This document shows, one piece after another, positions 16,471 through 24,906 of a stretch of 64,000 bases of DNA. Position numbers and translations under genes: made by a program. The notes under the pieces are model-generated. The model was not told the DNA's origin. It did not search any database and was given only the letters and a program-made list of their open reading frames with translations. Location of the stretch: the NCBI RefSeq assembly GCF_003065365.1, contig NZ_CP023276.1, positions 992,001 through 1,056,000 of the forward strand. Direction: 5' to 3'. This DNA comes from Polynucleobacter difficilis (GTDB lineage Bacteria > Pseudomonadota > Gammaproteobacteria > Burkholderiales > Burkholderiaceae). Within the stretch, counting starts at the first letter, position 1. Each line of letters begins with the position of its first letter.

Positions 16471-17682
16471 TTAAATAGACTCAATGATGTCGTGTAGTGT
16501 TTTACCATCCTGATAAAGCTCAAACGCCGCGTCTGCAATGCGTTGATCTAATTTACTACCCGCCTCTACCATTACCTCGCTCATTGCCGTATGAAGCCCC
16601 CTGCCGGGGCGATATGGGCGGTGTGTTGCCATCGCCTCAATGGTATCCGCTACCGCCAAAATTCTAGACTCGAGGCATATCGCATCACCCACAAGCCCTC
16701 TGGGATAGCCGCTGCCATCTAGGCGCTCATGGTGCTGATATACCATTTCAGCAATCGGATATGGGAATGGAATGTCTTTCAATATGTGATATCCAGACTC
16801 CGCATGCCCCTGCACCATTTGCATTTCTAGGTCAGTCAGTCTTGATGGCTTCGTTAGGATTTCGGCAGGCACGGCTACTTTGCCAAGATCATGAACCATC
16901 GCAGCCATATAAAGCGCCTCAATTTGTTCATTATTGAGACCTAGTTTTTTAGCAATGGCTGCTGAAATCAGAGCAACCCGCTTTTGATGTCCTGCAGTGT
17001 AAGGATCGCGCCATTCCATGGTACGCGACATTGCTTCAATCGTCGCCTTTAAGGCGCCCGCCAAGCGTTCCTGGACCAACTCCTTTTCGTGTATTTGTTC
17101 GTCTAGTTGCTGTTGACGCTCAATGGATCGAAGGCCGAAGCTAAGCTCATGGGCTAGACTTTCAAATAATTTTGCCTCTTCCGGTCCAAATGCATTTGGT
17201 ACAGCAGAATAAACAACCAATGCACCGAAAGGATGTCGGGCCCCATCCGCTATAGGGCAAGCAATTGCGGAGCGAATCCCATACTTCTTGGCTAAATCCT
17301 GCCAAACAATAAAGCCGGGATCTACTTCAGTGTCAGCTACTATGGTAATTTGGTTAGATCGCACAGCAAGACCAGCCGGACCGAGTCCAGTGACACGCTG
17401 ATCCGACCAGCTCACTGCAATCTTTTCAATATAGTCTAGTGCTGTCCCTGCTCCGCCCAGCACCTTAATGGTTTTTTCTTTATCGTCTTCTGCCTTGCCA
17501 ACCCACGCCAATAAATAAGGACTTTGCGATGTAATCGCATCGCACACTTCCGCTATCAACATATCAGTGGAATTGGCTCGCGCCAATGCAGCCGCCGCCG
17601 CCGATAAAGCGGACAAAGCCCAGCTCCGCTTTTCTAGCTCTTCATGGGCTGAACTACTTGAAACTGGTGTGGGCAAAATCAT
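16471..17682 (-). CDS. GAF plus HD-GYP c-di-GMP phosphodiesterase-like protein
   Basis: A 403-residue soluble protein. A GAF domain spans about residues 25-190 (SAIACPIADGARHPFGALVVYS), then a short coiled coil, then an HD-GYP domain from about residue 215. The HD motif MVHDLGKVAVP and the signature YQHHERLDGSGYPRGL are intact, so cleavage of c-di-GMP is likely. The GAF ligand is unknown. It is the first gene of an operon with the GGDEF cyclase, and it diverges from the alanine-rich gene next to the glycosyltransferase locus. Confidence 0.92.
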   Translation of the reverse strand: MILPTPVSSSSAHEELEKRSWALSALSAAAAALARANSTDMLIAEVCDAITSQSPYLLAWVGKAEDDKEKTIKVLGGAGTALDYIEKIAVSWSDQRVTGLGPAGLAVRSNQITIVADTEVDPGFIVWQDLAKKYGIRSAIACPIADGARHPFGALVVYSAVPNAFGPEEAKLFESLAHELSFGLRSIERQQQLDEQIHEKELVQERLAGALKATIEAMSRTMEWRDPYTAGHQKRVALISAAIAKKLGLNNEQIEALYMAAMVHDLGKVAVPAEILTKPSRLTDLEMQMVQGHAESGYHILKDIPFPYPIAEMVYQHHERLDGSGYPRGLVGDAICLESRILAVADTIEAMATHRPYRPGRGLHTAMSEVMVEAGSKLDQRIADAAFELYQDGKTLHDIIESI

Positions 17683-17738
17683 TCAACCATTATGTACTTA
17701 ATTTGATGGACGAACATGCGTTAAAAGATGCAAAATCC

Positions 17739-17767
17739 TTGCAATTTAGATACAACTAGCAGAATAT
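17739..17767 (+). promoter_or_regulatory. Promoter candidate for the alanine-rich gene
   Basis: TTGCAA (17739-17744) and GAATAT (17762-17767) are 17 bases apart, a fair sigma70 spacing with a weak -10. The -10 lies inside the inverted repeat 17762-17779. If this promoter is used, the ATG at 17766 would lie at or before the transcript start, which favours the downstream ATG at 17796. Confidence 0.3.
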
Positions 17768-17779
17768 GAATGCATATTC
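17762..17779. repeat. Inverted repeat over the upstream ATG of the alanine-rich gene
   Basis: GAATATG-AATG-CATATTC is a perfect 7-bp inverted repeat with a 4-base centre. It could be an operator overlapping a -10 element. It does not match the two sulfur-island palindromes. Confidence 0.35.
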
Positions 17780-17795
17780 ATTAGCTAAGGTATAC

Positions 17796-18293
17796 ATGCA
17801 GGGCGATATAGATAAGATTTACGCTAAGTTAATCAGCCTAGAGACAGAAGTCACCAATTTGCGGCAAGGTTACATCGTCGTCAATAAACGCTATACGGAA
17901 GCGCTACGCAGCCTAAGTACACTGACTTCAAGCGCGCTAGAAGCAGCAAATCGTGCTGCAATTGCAGCCGAAAAAGCGTTACTTGCCGCCAAAAAAGCAG
18001 CGGCGGCAGCCAATTTGGCGGCATTACGGGATGTAATTGAGGCGGCTGAGGCAGCTGCCGATGCTGCTGCCGCATCGGCAGAGGCTGCAATTGAAGCGGC
18101 TGCAGCTGCGTCCGCCGCGGCCTCAGCAGCTGCTACGGCTGTAGCACATCAAGCCGAGGAATCTTCTGCACAAGCTTCAGCCGAGGCAGCTGACGCAACA
18201 AAACGAGCTGCCGAAGCTGCTGCTGAGGCTGTTCGCATATCAAATCAAGCTGCCGAAGCTGCCCGCAATGCGCGCAAAAAGAACAGCAATTAA
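17796..18293 (+). CDS. Alanine-rich coiled-coil protein
   Basis: A protein of 165 residues (175 if begun at the ATG at 17766). I prefer 17796 because AAGG lies 5 bases before it, while the upstream ATG sits in a palindrome without a ribosome-binding site. After a mixed N-terminus (IDKIYAKLISLETEVTNLRQGY) the protein is almost continuous helix built from A, E, K, R and S, such as EAAEAAADAAAASAEAA. By hand count about 64 of the 175 residues are alanine. There is no signal peptide or membrane segment. The tail is basic (RNARKKNSN). I know no family for it; rod-like coiled coil or DNA/polymer contact are both possible. It ends 2 bases from the convergent barrel gene. Confidence 0.75.
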   Translation: MQGDIDKIYAKLISLETEVTNLRQGYIVVNKRYTEALRSLSTLTSSALEAANRAAIAAEKALLAAKKAAAAANLAALRDVIEAAEAAADAAAASAEAAIEAAAAASAAASAAATAVAHQAEESSAQASAEAADATKRAAEAAAEAVRISNQAAEAARNARKKNSN

Positions 18294-18295
18294 AC

Positions 18296-19237
18296 TCAAA
18301 ACGGAATAATAAGTTCCTGCATCACGTAGCGATAAAAATAGTTTGGCCCTAAAAATCCAGCTGACTTACCGTATGCTGCGCGAGTTTTGAAGTAATAATC
18401 ATTGGATGCAACTGGGCTGGTAGCTGCAAGCTCATATAGTTGCGTTGTCGTGCTTGGATCCTGATTTACGGTCTGGCGCCCTACCCCTGCTGTACCAGCT
18501 ATCATCCATCCTGATATGCGTTTACGCATACCAAAAGCGATCATAGTCTCGTTGTACTCACTGGGATTAAAGTAATTATTTGCTACATTGGTATTGGTAT
18601 CGCGGTATTGGCGATAGCGTAACTGCGCGGTAATACCATGCTCCGGAATCAGATCATAGACAACGCGTGCACGCACAGTAGGCCTTGTATTCGTATCAGA
18701 GAAATACATGTTTCCGGCCATCACAATCGCAGTTAAGCGCTCTATGATTTGTTGCTCAATGCTGGCGCCGCCAAACGTGTAGTAAATTCCATTCGTTAGG
18801 GCATTCTGGGTCTCTACCCGATCGCGACTCACAAATACTTCACCTTTAGTTGTGTCCGTCAGCCGCAAGCTATAACTGCTATCCGTGGTTGCTAATTTAT
18901 AGCCATTTTGCTCGTTATACCCGACATTTAGGTTGTATCCCAAACCAGTACGGGGATTAATGGACTTCGTCAGTAGTGTGTATACATTGGCTGAAGAGTT
19001 CCAATTATTTTGCGTGAAGTAATTACGCTGATAACTGATGCCGGTGTATTTTTCACCATGCTCATACACTGGAATGTAGCCCGCATTATATTTATAAGTA
19101 GAAAACCCCTCGCTATCCGAAGCGATATAGACATTGGGAATAGAAATAGCCTGCTTTGTGGGGGGCGACTGCTCCGCCCATACAGAAATAGATGCAAGAG
19201 AAAAGATGAAAAATAGACTGCAATAAAGATTGTTCAT
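18296..19237 (-). CDS. Outer-membrane beta-barrel protein, YaiO-like
   Basis: A 313-residue protein with a signal peptide (MNNLYCSLFFIFSLASISVWA) and a mature part made of alternating aromatic/polar strands ending in aromatic F (QELIIPF), as outer-membrane barrels do. Tyrosine-rich hairpins such as YTGISYQRNYF and TAQLRYRQYRDTN are typical. Length and context resemble YaiO-family barrels that accompany family-2 glycosyltransferases. I start at ATG 19237, which overlaps the glycosyltransferase stop codon (ATGA) and has GGGG 6 bases upstream; a GTG lies 12 bases earlier. Likely role: passage of a polysaccharide through the outer membrane. This is inference from context. Confidence 0.7.
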   Translation of the reverse strand: MNNLYCSLFFIFSLASISVWAEQSPPTKQAISIPNVYIASDSEGFSTYKYNAGYIPVYEHGEKYTGISYQRNYFTQNNWNSSANVYTLLTKSINPRTGLGYNLNVGYNEQNGYKLATTDSSYSLRLTDTTKGEVFVSRDRVETQNALTNGIYYTFGGASIEQQIIERLTAIVMAGNMYFSDTNTRPTVRARVVYDLIPEHGITAQLRYRQYRDTNTNVANNYFNPSEYNETMIAFGMRKRISGWMIAGTAGVGRQTVNQDPSTTTQLYELAATSPVASNDYYFKTRAAYGKSAGFLGPNYFYRYVMQELIIPF

Positions 19238-20478
19238 TTTGTGCCCCACGATTTACGTAGATTGAACAACTCAGAGAAGTAACCATAAACGCAGGCCGGT
19301 TGCAAAATAAGACCGTAAGCAAAAACGTAGAAGACAAAACCCAAGGCATTCGCGCGGACCTTCAAGTTCTCAGAGCGAAACATCGCCCTACCCTTCAGGT
19401 ACATCTGCCAATTGAGTAAAAAGGCCATCGGCAATAACGATAAAGTCATCGGACCGACAATCCAATAAATACCAAAACAAGCCAAGATCAGCCCGGGAAT
19501 AAACCCAAATGTAAATGCGATATCCATGAATGGAAATAACGTGTTCCACCAGATATATAAAGTGCTTAAGCGCGGCTTAAAGAGAATTTTCGGGGTAGTT
19601 TTAAAAGCCTCCATTAAGCCGCGGGACCAACGTCTGCGCTGATTAACAAACTTGCGCAGTGTGTTGGGGCAATCGGTAAAGGCCAATGCATCTTCGGCAT
19701 GACCCACGCGATACCCTGCGTCCAATATCTTCCAAGTTAAAACAATATCCTCACCCACCATTTCTGGCCAACCGCCAAGCTCTACAACAGTCTTTCGGTC
19801 ATATAAAGAAAATGCGCCTTGCGCAACAAGAGTCCCTTGAAACAAAGACTGAATCCGCTTGATAGTGGCAATGCCTAAAAAATAATCCCACTCCTGAGCC
19901 TTAGTAATCCAGTTTTCCCTTGAATTGCGAATCAGAATTTCACCAGCAACGGCTTTAGTATTAATTGGGTCAGAGAGATATCGACCAACTAAGTGGCTTA
20001 TTCCATCTTTCAATATATAGCTATCTGCATCGATCGAAATAATGATGTCGGTCGTACATTTAGCTAAACCATGATTTAGTGCAGATGCTTTACCGCCGTT
20101 ACGCCCTAAATTAATGAGCTCTAAATTAGGGTGAGCCGACTGCAAAGCCTTAACAGAATCAACTGTCTTATCACTCGAGCCATCATTAATCACAATTACA
20201 CGAATATCTGCAGGGTAGTCTTGTAGAAAAATCCCAGATAAGGTCGATGCTATTGATCCCTCTTCGTTATAAGCAGCAATTAATATTGTGACTGGTGGAT
20301 AGCGCTGATCAACAATAACTTTAGGACGACGATCTAACATAAGAGCCATCGCCACAAAAGCATTCATGAAGCCGGGAATAATGGCAATAAAAGCAATGAA
20401 GAAATAGGCTGGAAATGGTCCAATAATGTGACTTAAATCACTTAGCCAAGGCATTGATAACCAAATTGAAATACCCAT
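19234..20478 (-). CDS. Processive family-2 glycosyltransferase (PgaC/YaiP-like)
   Basis: A 414-residue inner-membrane glycosyltransferase. N-terminal membrane segments (about residues 10-48) precede a GT2 catalytic domain with NDGSSD (98-103), DAD (150-152), GED with base Asp234, and the QRRRW motif (270-274) that marks processive beta-glycan synthases. Further membrane helices follow to residue 395. This is the layout of PgaC, hyaluronan synthase and E. coli YaiP. No PgaD, PgaB deacetylase or Bcs genes are nearby, so the polymer is not predictable. Coupled by ATGA to the barrel gene. c-di-GMP genes lie 1.5-4 kb away; no PilZ domain is seen in the enzyme. Confidence 0.88.
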   Translation of the reverse strand: MGISIWLSMPWLSDLSHIIGPFPAYFFIAFIAIIPGFMNAFVAMALMLDRRPKVIVDQRYPPVTILIAAYNEEGSIASTLSGIFLQDYPADIRVIVINDGSSDKTVDSVKALQSAHPNLELINLGRNGGKASALNHGLAKCTTDIIISIDADSYILKDGISHLVGRYLSDPINTKAVAGEILIRNSRENWITKAQEWDYFLGIATIKRIQSLFQGTLVAQGAFSLYDRKTVVELGGWPEMVGEDIVLTWKILDAGYRVGHAEDALAFTDCPNTLRKFVNQRRRWSRGLMEAFKTTPKILFKPRLSTLYIWWNTLFPFMDIAFTFGFIPGLILACFGIYWIVGPMTLSLLPMAFLLNWQMYLKGRAMFRSENLKVRANALGFVFYVFAYGLILQPACVYGYFSELFNLRKSWGTK

Positions 20479-20573
20479 CCACCCAAATGCAAATGAAAGG
20501 GCTAAGGTAAATTTAAGTTTTACTGAGAGGTATATGATGGGTCGATTTCTTTATTTGATGAACCCAGGCTCAT

Positions 20574-20837
20574 TTATAGACTTAAATCTGAACTGAAAAT
20601 TTGAATCTGACCATCATGCGCATGGCCGCTGCGAATTTTTTGCTCCGCAATCGAGAGGAGCTTAAGTTGATGGTTTGTGAAATGCACTAATGCATCGCCG
20701 AGAATTCCGTCAGGCTCTACATCATCTAGTGCCTCATAACTAAAACGACATGCCAATTTTTGACCGTTTAGCAATGCTGGATAAATGACGCCACCATCTT
20801 CGGCCATGGTTGCTGGGCCAATAAAGTCTATTTTCAT
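20574..20837 (-). CDS. DUF1488-like small protein
   Basis: An 87-residue acidic protein beginning MKIDFIGPATM. The pattern VIYPALLNGQKLACRFSYEALDDVEPDG resembles DUF1488 proteins (FPA-NG-CxxSxEAL). I start at 20837, where AAAAGG lies about 9 bases upstream, rather than at 20861. The function is unknown. It is 95 bases upstream of the glycosyltransferase on the same strand and could be co-transcribed. Confidence 0.7.
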   Translation of the reverse strand: MKIDFIGPATMAEDGGVIYPALLNGQKLACRFSYEALDDVEPDGILGDALVHFTNHQLKLLSIAEQKIRSGHAHDGQIQIFSSDLSL

Positions 20838-20930
20838 AACTGAAGACCTTTTTAGTATCAATCAAAAATTGACCGATGGTCATTTACTTATAATTACTAT
20901 AAAGCCTTCAGAAACTACAGCAATCATGGT

Positions 20931-22538
20931 TTACCCCGCCAGAGATTGACTGCGCAGATACTCTTCATAGGTTCCTGAGTAGTCCACGACACTGCCATCC
21001 ATCTTGACTTCCAAAATGCGATTAGCCAGTGCCGATACGAATTCACGGTCATGGGAAACAAAGATCAGGGTACCTTCGAATTTCTCCAGAGCAATCTGCA
21101 GGCTTTCAATAGACTCCATGTCCATGTGATTGGTAGGCTCATCCATGGCTAATACGTTGTGCTTTTGCAGCATCAACTTACCCCAAATCATGCGGCCTTT
21201 TTCACCGCCTGATAGAACTTTGACTGACTTGCTGATGTCATCGCCTGAAAACAGAAGACGGCCTAAGGTGCCACGAATCACTTGATCATCGTCGCCAGTA
21301 TTGCGCCACCAATTCATCCAATCCATCAGTAATTCGTCTTTAGCAAACATCTCTGTATTGTCTTGGGGCATTACACCGACATTAGCATTCTCAGCCCACT
21401 TCACATCACCGCTGTCTGCAGCAATGCCATCAAAACGCTTACTCAGAATCGTTTTTAAAAGGGTTGTCTTGCCAGCACCATTTTGACCAATGATGGCAAT
21501 CTTTTCACCAGCACGCACAGCTAATTTGAAATTCTTGAAAATAGTTCGGTCAAAAGACTTGGTAAGCGCATTGCACTCAACCGCCATATTGTGAAGTTTC
21601 TTCTCTGTATCAAATCGAATAAACGGATTCTGACGTGATGAAGGCTTGACTTCAACAACCTCAATCTTCTCTAACTGTCTTTGACGGGAGGTTGCTTGAC
21701 GCGCCTTAGAAGCATTGGCAGAGAATCGTGCTACGAAAGCCGCTAATTCAGCAATTTTTTCTTTGGCTTTGACGTTATTACTTAATTGTTGCGTTCTTGC
21801 CTGCACTGAAGCCAGCATGTAGGAATCGTAGTTTCCTGGGTAGATCTTGAGTGTTCCATAGTCCATATCCGCCATATGAGTGCAGACTTCATTTAAAAAG
21901 TGCCGATCATGCGAAATAATAATGATGGTGCTGTTCAGTTGATTCAGAATTTCTTCGAGCCAATGAATCGAGTGAATATCCAAGTTATTGGTTGGCTCAT
22001 CGAGCAACAACACATCGGGATCTGAAAAGAGCGCTTGCGCTAATAGCACCCGCAGCTTCCAACCGGGAGCTACATTACTCATGAGGCCTTGGTGCTGCTC
22101 AATCGGAATACCAATGCCGAGTAACAACTCCCCTGCTTTGGCTTCGGCGGTATAACCGCCATATTCTGCATACTTACCTTCTAATTCAGCAGCGCGCATG
22201 TAATCTTCATCTGTAGCATCGGGGTTGGCGTAAATCGCATCCCGCTCCGCTGCTGCCTTCCACATTTCTTCATGGCCCATCATGACGACGTCCAAGACGC
22301 GCACATCTTCGAAAGCAAACTGATCTTGGCGTAATTTACCCAAGCGAATATTGGGCTCTAGGCTAACGTTGCCACTGCTGGGCTCTAAATCGCCACCCAG
22401 AATCTTCATGAACGTGGATTTGCCACAACCATTGGCGCCAATTAATCCATAGCGATTGCCGCCGCCAAACTTAACTGAAATGTTTTCAAAGAGGGGTTTT
22501 GCCCCAAACTGCATGGTGATATTGGATGCGGACAACAC
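20931..22538 (-). CDS. ybiT: ABC-F family ATPase YbiT
   Basis: A 535-residue soluble protein with two ABC domains and no membrane part. The first Walker A is GANGCGKST (about residues 35-43) and the second GQNGAGKTT (about 357-365). Signature motifs are LLLDEPTNNLD and LSGGEKGRMIWGK, with the linker rich in SANASKARQATSRQRQ. Near-identity of long stretches to E. coli YbiT (MQFGAKPLFENISVKFGGG) identifies the subfamily. ABC-F proteins act on the ribosomal E site during translation; the exact role of YbiT is less clear than that of EttA. Confidence 0.95.
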   Translation of the reverse strand: MLSASNITMQFGAKPLFENISVKFGGGNRYGLIGANGCGKSTFMKILGGDLEPSSGNVSLEPNIRLGKLRQDQFAFEDVRVLDVVMMGHEEMWKAAAERDAIYANPDATDEDYMRAAELEGKYAEYGGYTAEAKAGELLLGIGIPIEQHQGLMSNVAPGWKLRVLLAQALFSDPDVLLLDEPTNNLDIHSIHWLEEILNQLNSTIIIISHDRHFLNEVCTHMADMDYGTLKIYPGNYDSYMLASVQARTQQLSNNVKAKEKIAELAAFVARFSANASKARQATSRQRQLEKIEVVEVKPSSRQNPFIRFDTEKKLHNMAVECNALTKSFDRTIFKNFKLAVRAGEKIAIIGQNGAGKTTLLKTILSKRFDGIAADSGDVKWAENANVGVMPQDNTEMFAKDELLMDWMNWWRNTGDDDQVIRGTLGRLLFSGDDISKSVKVLSGGEKGRMIWGKLMLQKHNVLAMDEPTNHMDMESIESLQIALEKFEGTLIFVSHDREFVSALANRILEVKMDGSVVDYSGTYEEYLRSQSLAG

Positions 22539-22610
22539 GGGTATGTTCTTACTTTCTTAGGATCAAGGGCACTGGGTACGCTGCGATGCAACGAAGACGT
22601 CTATTTTAAC

Positions 22611-22630
22611 GGTGTTGCTAGGGCAACGCC
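22611..22630 (-). terminator. Weak hairpin after ggt
   Basis: GGTGTTGC-TAGG-GCAACGCC, an 8-bp stem with one imperfect pair, lies 19 bases past the ggt stop. On the minus strand it is followed by GTTAAAAT, a poor T run. It may act as a leaky terminator between ggt and ybiT. Confidence 0.3.
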
Positions 22631-22648
22631 CGATTTAAGCTAGGCCTT

Positions 22649-24304
22649 CTAGAATGCCGCGGCTAGGCCGTCTCGGCGGCTATCGCTGGCTGCCACATAC
22701 CCTGCCTCTAGATCGTCGCTGAGGCGCCAAATAAACTGCCCCGCTCCAAAATCCATATAGGGGTCGTCTACCCGCTTTAAAACATGCCCAAGCCGCTCCA
22801 ATCCAGAAATCGTCTCTGCACGCATGCCGGACTCCACATCCAAGCTAAAGTCGCGATTCACCTTCCAGCGGGGTGCATCGCAAGCCGCCTGAGGTTGCTG
22901 TCCGTAGGTCAGCATCCGTATCAGAGTTTGCACATGGCCCTGCGGCTGCATATCGCCTCCCATGACGCCAAAACTCATTTGCGCCAGCGTCTTGCCATTG
23001 ACCTGTTTTGTTAAAAAAGCAGGGATGATCGTATGAAATGGCCGCTTTCCGCCGGCAACCACATTGGCTGATTTGGGGTCCATGGAAAATCCATAGCCCC
23101 GATTTTGTAAGCTAACACCAAATTCAGGGACCACAATTCCAGAACCAAAGCCCATGTAATTACTCTGAATAAAGGACACCATTCTGCCCTGCTCATCGCT
23201 GGTAGTCAGGTAGATGGTTCCTCCGGTAGGCGGCAGACCAAAATCAAAGTGGGTTGCTTTGTTGGGATTAATTAATCTGGCACGATCTGCCAAGTACGCT
23301 GGGTCCAGCATCTGTGCCGGCGATACGCCCATCGCGCGGGGATCTGCAACGTATTGGTAGACGTCGGCAAAAGCCAGTTTCATGGCTTCAATTTGCAAGT
23401 GCTGGCTCTGTACACCATCAACGGGATGGCTTGGCAAATCGAGGTGATTCAAAATGCCCATCGCCATGAGCGCACCTATGCCTTGGCCGTTGGGCGGAAT
23501 TTCATGGAGATCGTACTGCTGGCCATCGCAAGCCGCTACGGATTGCGATATCGGCATGACCCACTCCGGACGGTAGTTAGCTAAGTCAGCCAAAGACATC
23601 ACTCCGCCATGCTGCTGCGCATGCCTTGCAATCGCCTCGGCAATCTCCCCTTCGTAATAGGCGCGTACCCCATGTTTTGCAATGTGACGCAACCCTTTAG
23701 CTGCTGCCTCAAAACGAAACAGCTCGCCAATTGCGGGAGCACGGCCGTGCGGCATAAAAGCCTGAGCAAAGCCAGGCTGCGCATGCAACTCAGCCGCAGC
23801 CGCAGCCCATTTTTTTGCTACTACCGGAGGCAGAGCGTATCCTCGCTCTGCAATTTCAATTGCGGGCTGCAATAAATCAGAGAAGGGCAAAGAACCGTAA
23901 CGGGCATGCAAAGCCTCCCACCCTGCAAGTACTCCGGGTACGGTTACAGAATCCCAGCCGCGCATAGGATGCTTGGCAATCCCATTGCCTTCGGTGCCGT
24001 ACTTGCTAGCAAAGTAACTGGAGTTCCATGCCTGCGGCGCAGTACCAGATGCATTGAGGCCTTGCAGCTCGTCGCCATCCCAGACGATCGCAAAACAATC
24101 ACTGCCCAGGCCATTGGATACCGGCTCCACGATCATGAGTGTTGCTGCGGTAGCAATCGCAGCGTCTATGGCATTCCCGCCCAGATGCATCATTTTCAGC
24201 CCTGCCTGCGCAGCCAAAGGGTGAGAAGTAGAAACCACATTTCGGCCCATCACCGGCATCCGAATCGATGGGTATGGGTTATCCCAGTTAAATTGCATTG
24301 CCAT
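22649..24304 (-). CDS. ggt: Gamma-glutamyltransferase family protein
   Basis: A 551-residue Ntn-hydrolase of the gamma-glutamyltransferase family, normally self-cleaved into large and small subunits. The predicted cleavage and nucleophile threonine is in PPTGGTIYLTTSDEQG (about residue 355), followed by SNYMGFGSGIVVPEFG and NRGYGF. The N-terminus lacks a signal peptide although many relatives are periplasmic. The sequence is closer to the GgtA-like acylase/hydrolase group than to E. coli Ggt, so the substrate may not be glutathione. Confidence 0.88.
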   Translation of the reverse strand: MAMQFNWDNPYPSIRMPVMGRNVVSTSHPLAAQAGLKMMHLGGNAIDAAIATAATLMIVEPVSNGLGSDCFAIVWDGDELQGLNASGTAPQAWNSSYFASKYGTEGNGIAKHPMRGWDSVTVPGVLAGWEALHARYGSLPFSDLLQPAIEIAERGYALPPVVAKKWAAAAAELHAQPGFAQAFMPHGRAPAIGELFRFEAAAKGLRHIAKHGVRAYYEGEIAEAIARHAQQHGGVMSLADLANYRPEWVMPISQSVAACDGQQYDLHEIPPNGQGIGALMAMGILNHLDLPSHPVDGVQSQHLQIEAMKLAFADVYQYVADPRAMGVSPAQMLDPAYLADRARLINPNKATHFDFGLPPTGGTIYLTTSDEQGRMVSFIQSNYMGFGSGIVVPEFGVSLQNRGYGFSMDPKSANVVAGGKRPFHTIIPAFLTKQVNGKTLAQMSFGVMGGDMQPQGHVQTLIRMLTYGQQPQAACDAPRWKVNRDFSLDVESGMRAETISGLERLGHVLKRVDDPYMDFGAGQFIWRLSDDLEAGYVAASDSRRDGLAAAF

Positions 24305-24315
24305 ACAAACGCATC

Positions 24316-24906
24316 CTATTTTTTAATCTGAATATGTTGCTGTATGAATGGTAAGCGAAGTAGCAGCAACACTACGATTACGCCTAAATAGATTGAGACC
24401 GTTTCATAATCGCTCTTACCGGCTTTATGCCACCAATAGTGGAGGATAGCCAGTATTGTAATAGCGTAAACCATGCGGTGCAGATGGCTCCAGCGCCGAC
24501 CGAGCTTACGCTGCGCCCAGCGATTGGAGGTGAATGCCAGCGGAATTAAAAGGACGAAAGCAAGAAAGCCAAACGTTATGTAAGGGCGCTCTAATACATC
24601 CTGCCACATGGCCGCTAGCGAAAAGTTATGGTCAAGCCACAACCAAATCAGAAAATGCACGGTAGCATAAAAGAAACAAAACAAACCGAGCATCCGCCTG
24701 AGGTGAATAAATCCAGTCCAGCCCGTTAGCCTTCGTGCTGGCGTCATTGCCAAACTCAGGCATAAAAAAACCAAGGTCCAAGTACCCATGGAGCGCGTAA
24801 TGAGCTCAATTGGGTTGGCGCCCAAGTCCCCTGCACTACCAAGCCAAACTAGCCTGACCAGCGGTAACAGGGCAAGCAAAAAAATGGTTGGCTTGATGTA
24901 CTGCAA
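24316..24906 (-). CDS. msrQ: Haem-binding membrane subunit MsrQ of the periplasmic methionine sulfoxide reductase
   Basis: A 196-residue inner-membrane protein with six hydrophobic helices, the MsrQ/YedZ layout. Conserved pieces are RSMGTWTLVFLCLSLAMTP, GLFCFFYATVHFLIWLW and the haem-binding His in HRMVYAITILAILHYWW. It passes electrons from the quinone pool to MsrP. The start directly follows the msrP stop, so the two form an operon. Confidence 0.95.
   Translation of the reverse strand: MQYIKPTIFLLALLPLVRLVWLGSAGDLGANPIELITRSMGTWTLVFLCLSLAMTPARRLTGWTGFIHLRRMLGLFCFFYATVHFLIWLWLDHNFSLAAMWQDVLERPYITFGFLAFVLLIPLAFTSNRWAQRKLGRRWSHLHRMVYAITILAILHYWWHKAGKSDYETVSIYLGVIVVLLLLRLPFIQQHIQIKK

Noticed and set aside
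17934..18270. GC-trinucleotide-rich stretch as a DNA repeat array
   Set aside because: The pattern comes from alanine codons of varied third base in an open frame; no exact DNA unit is repeated in tandem.
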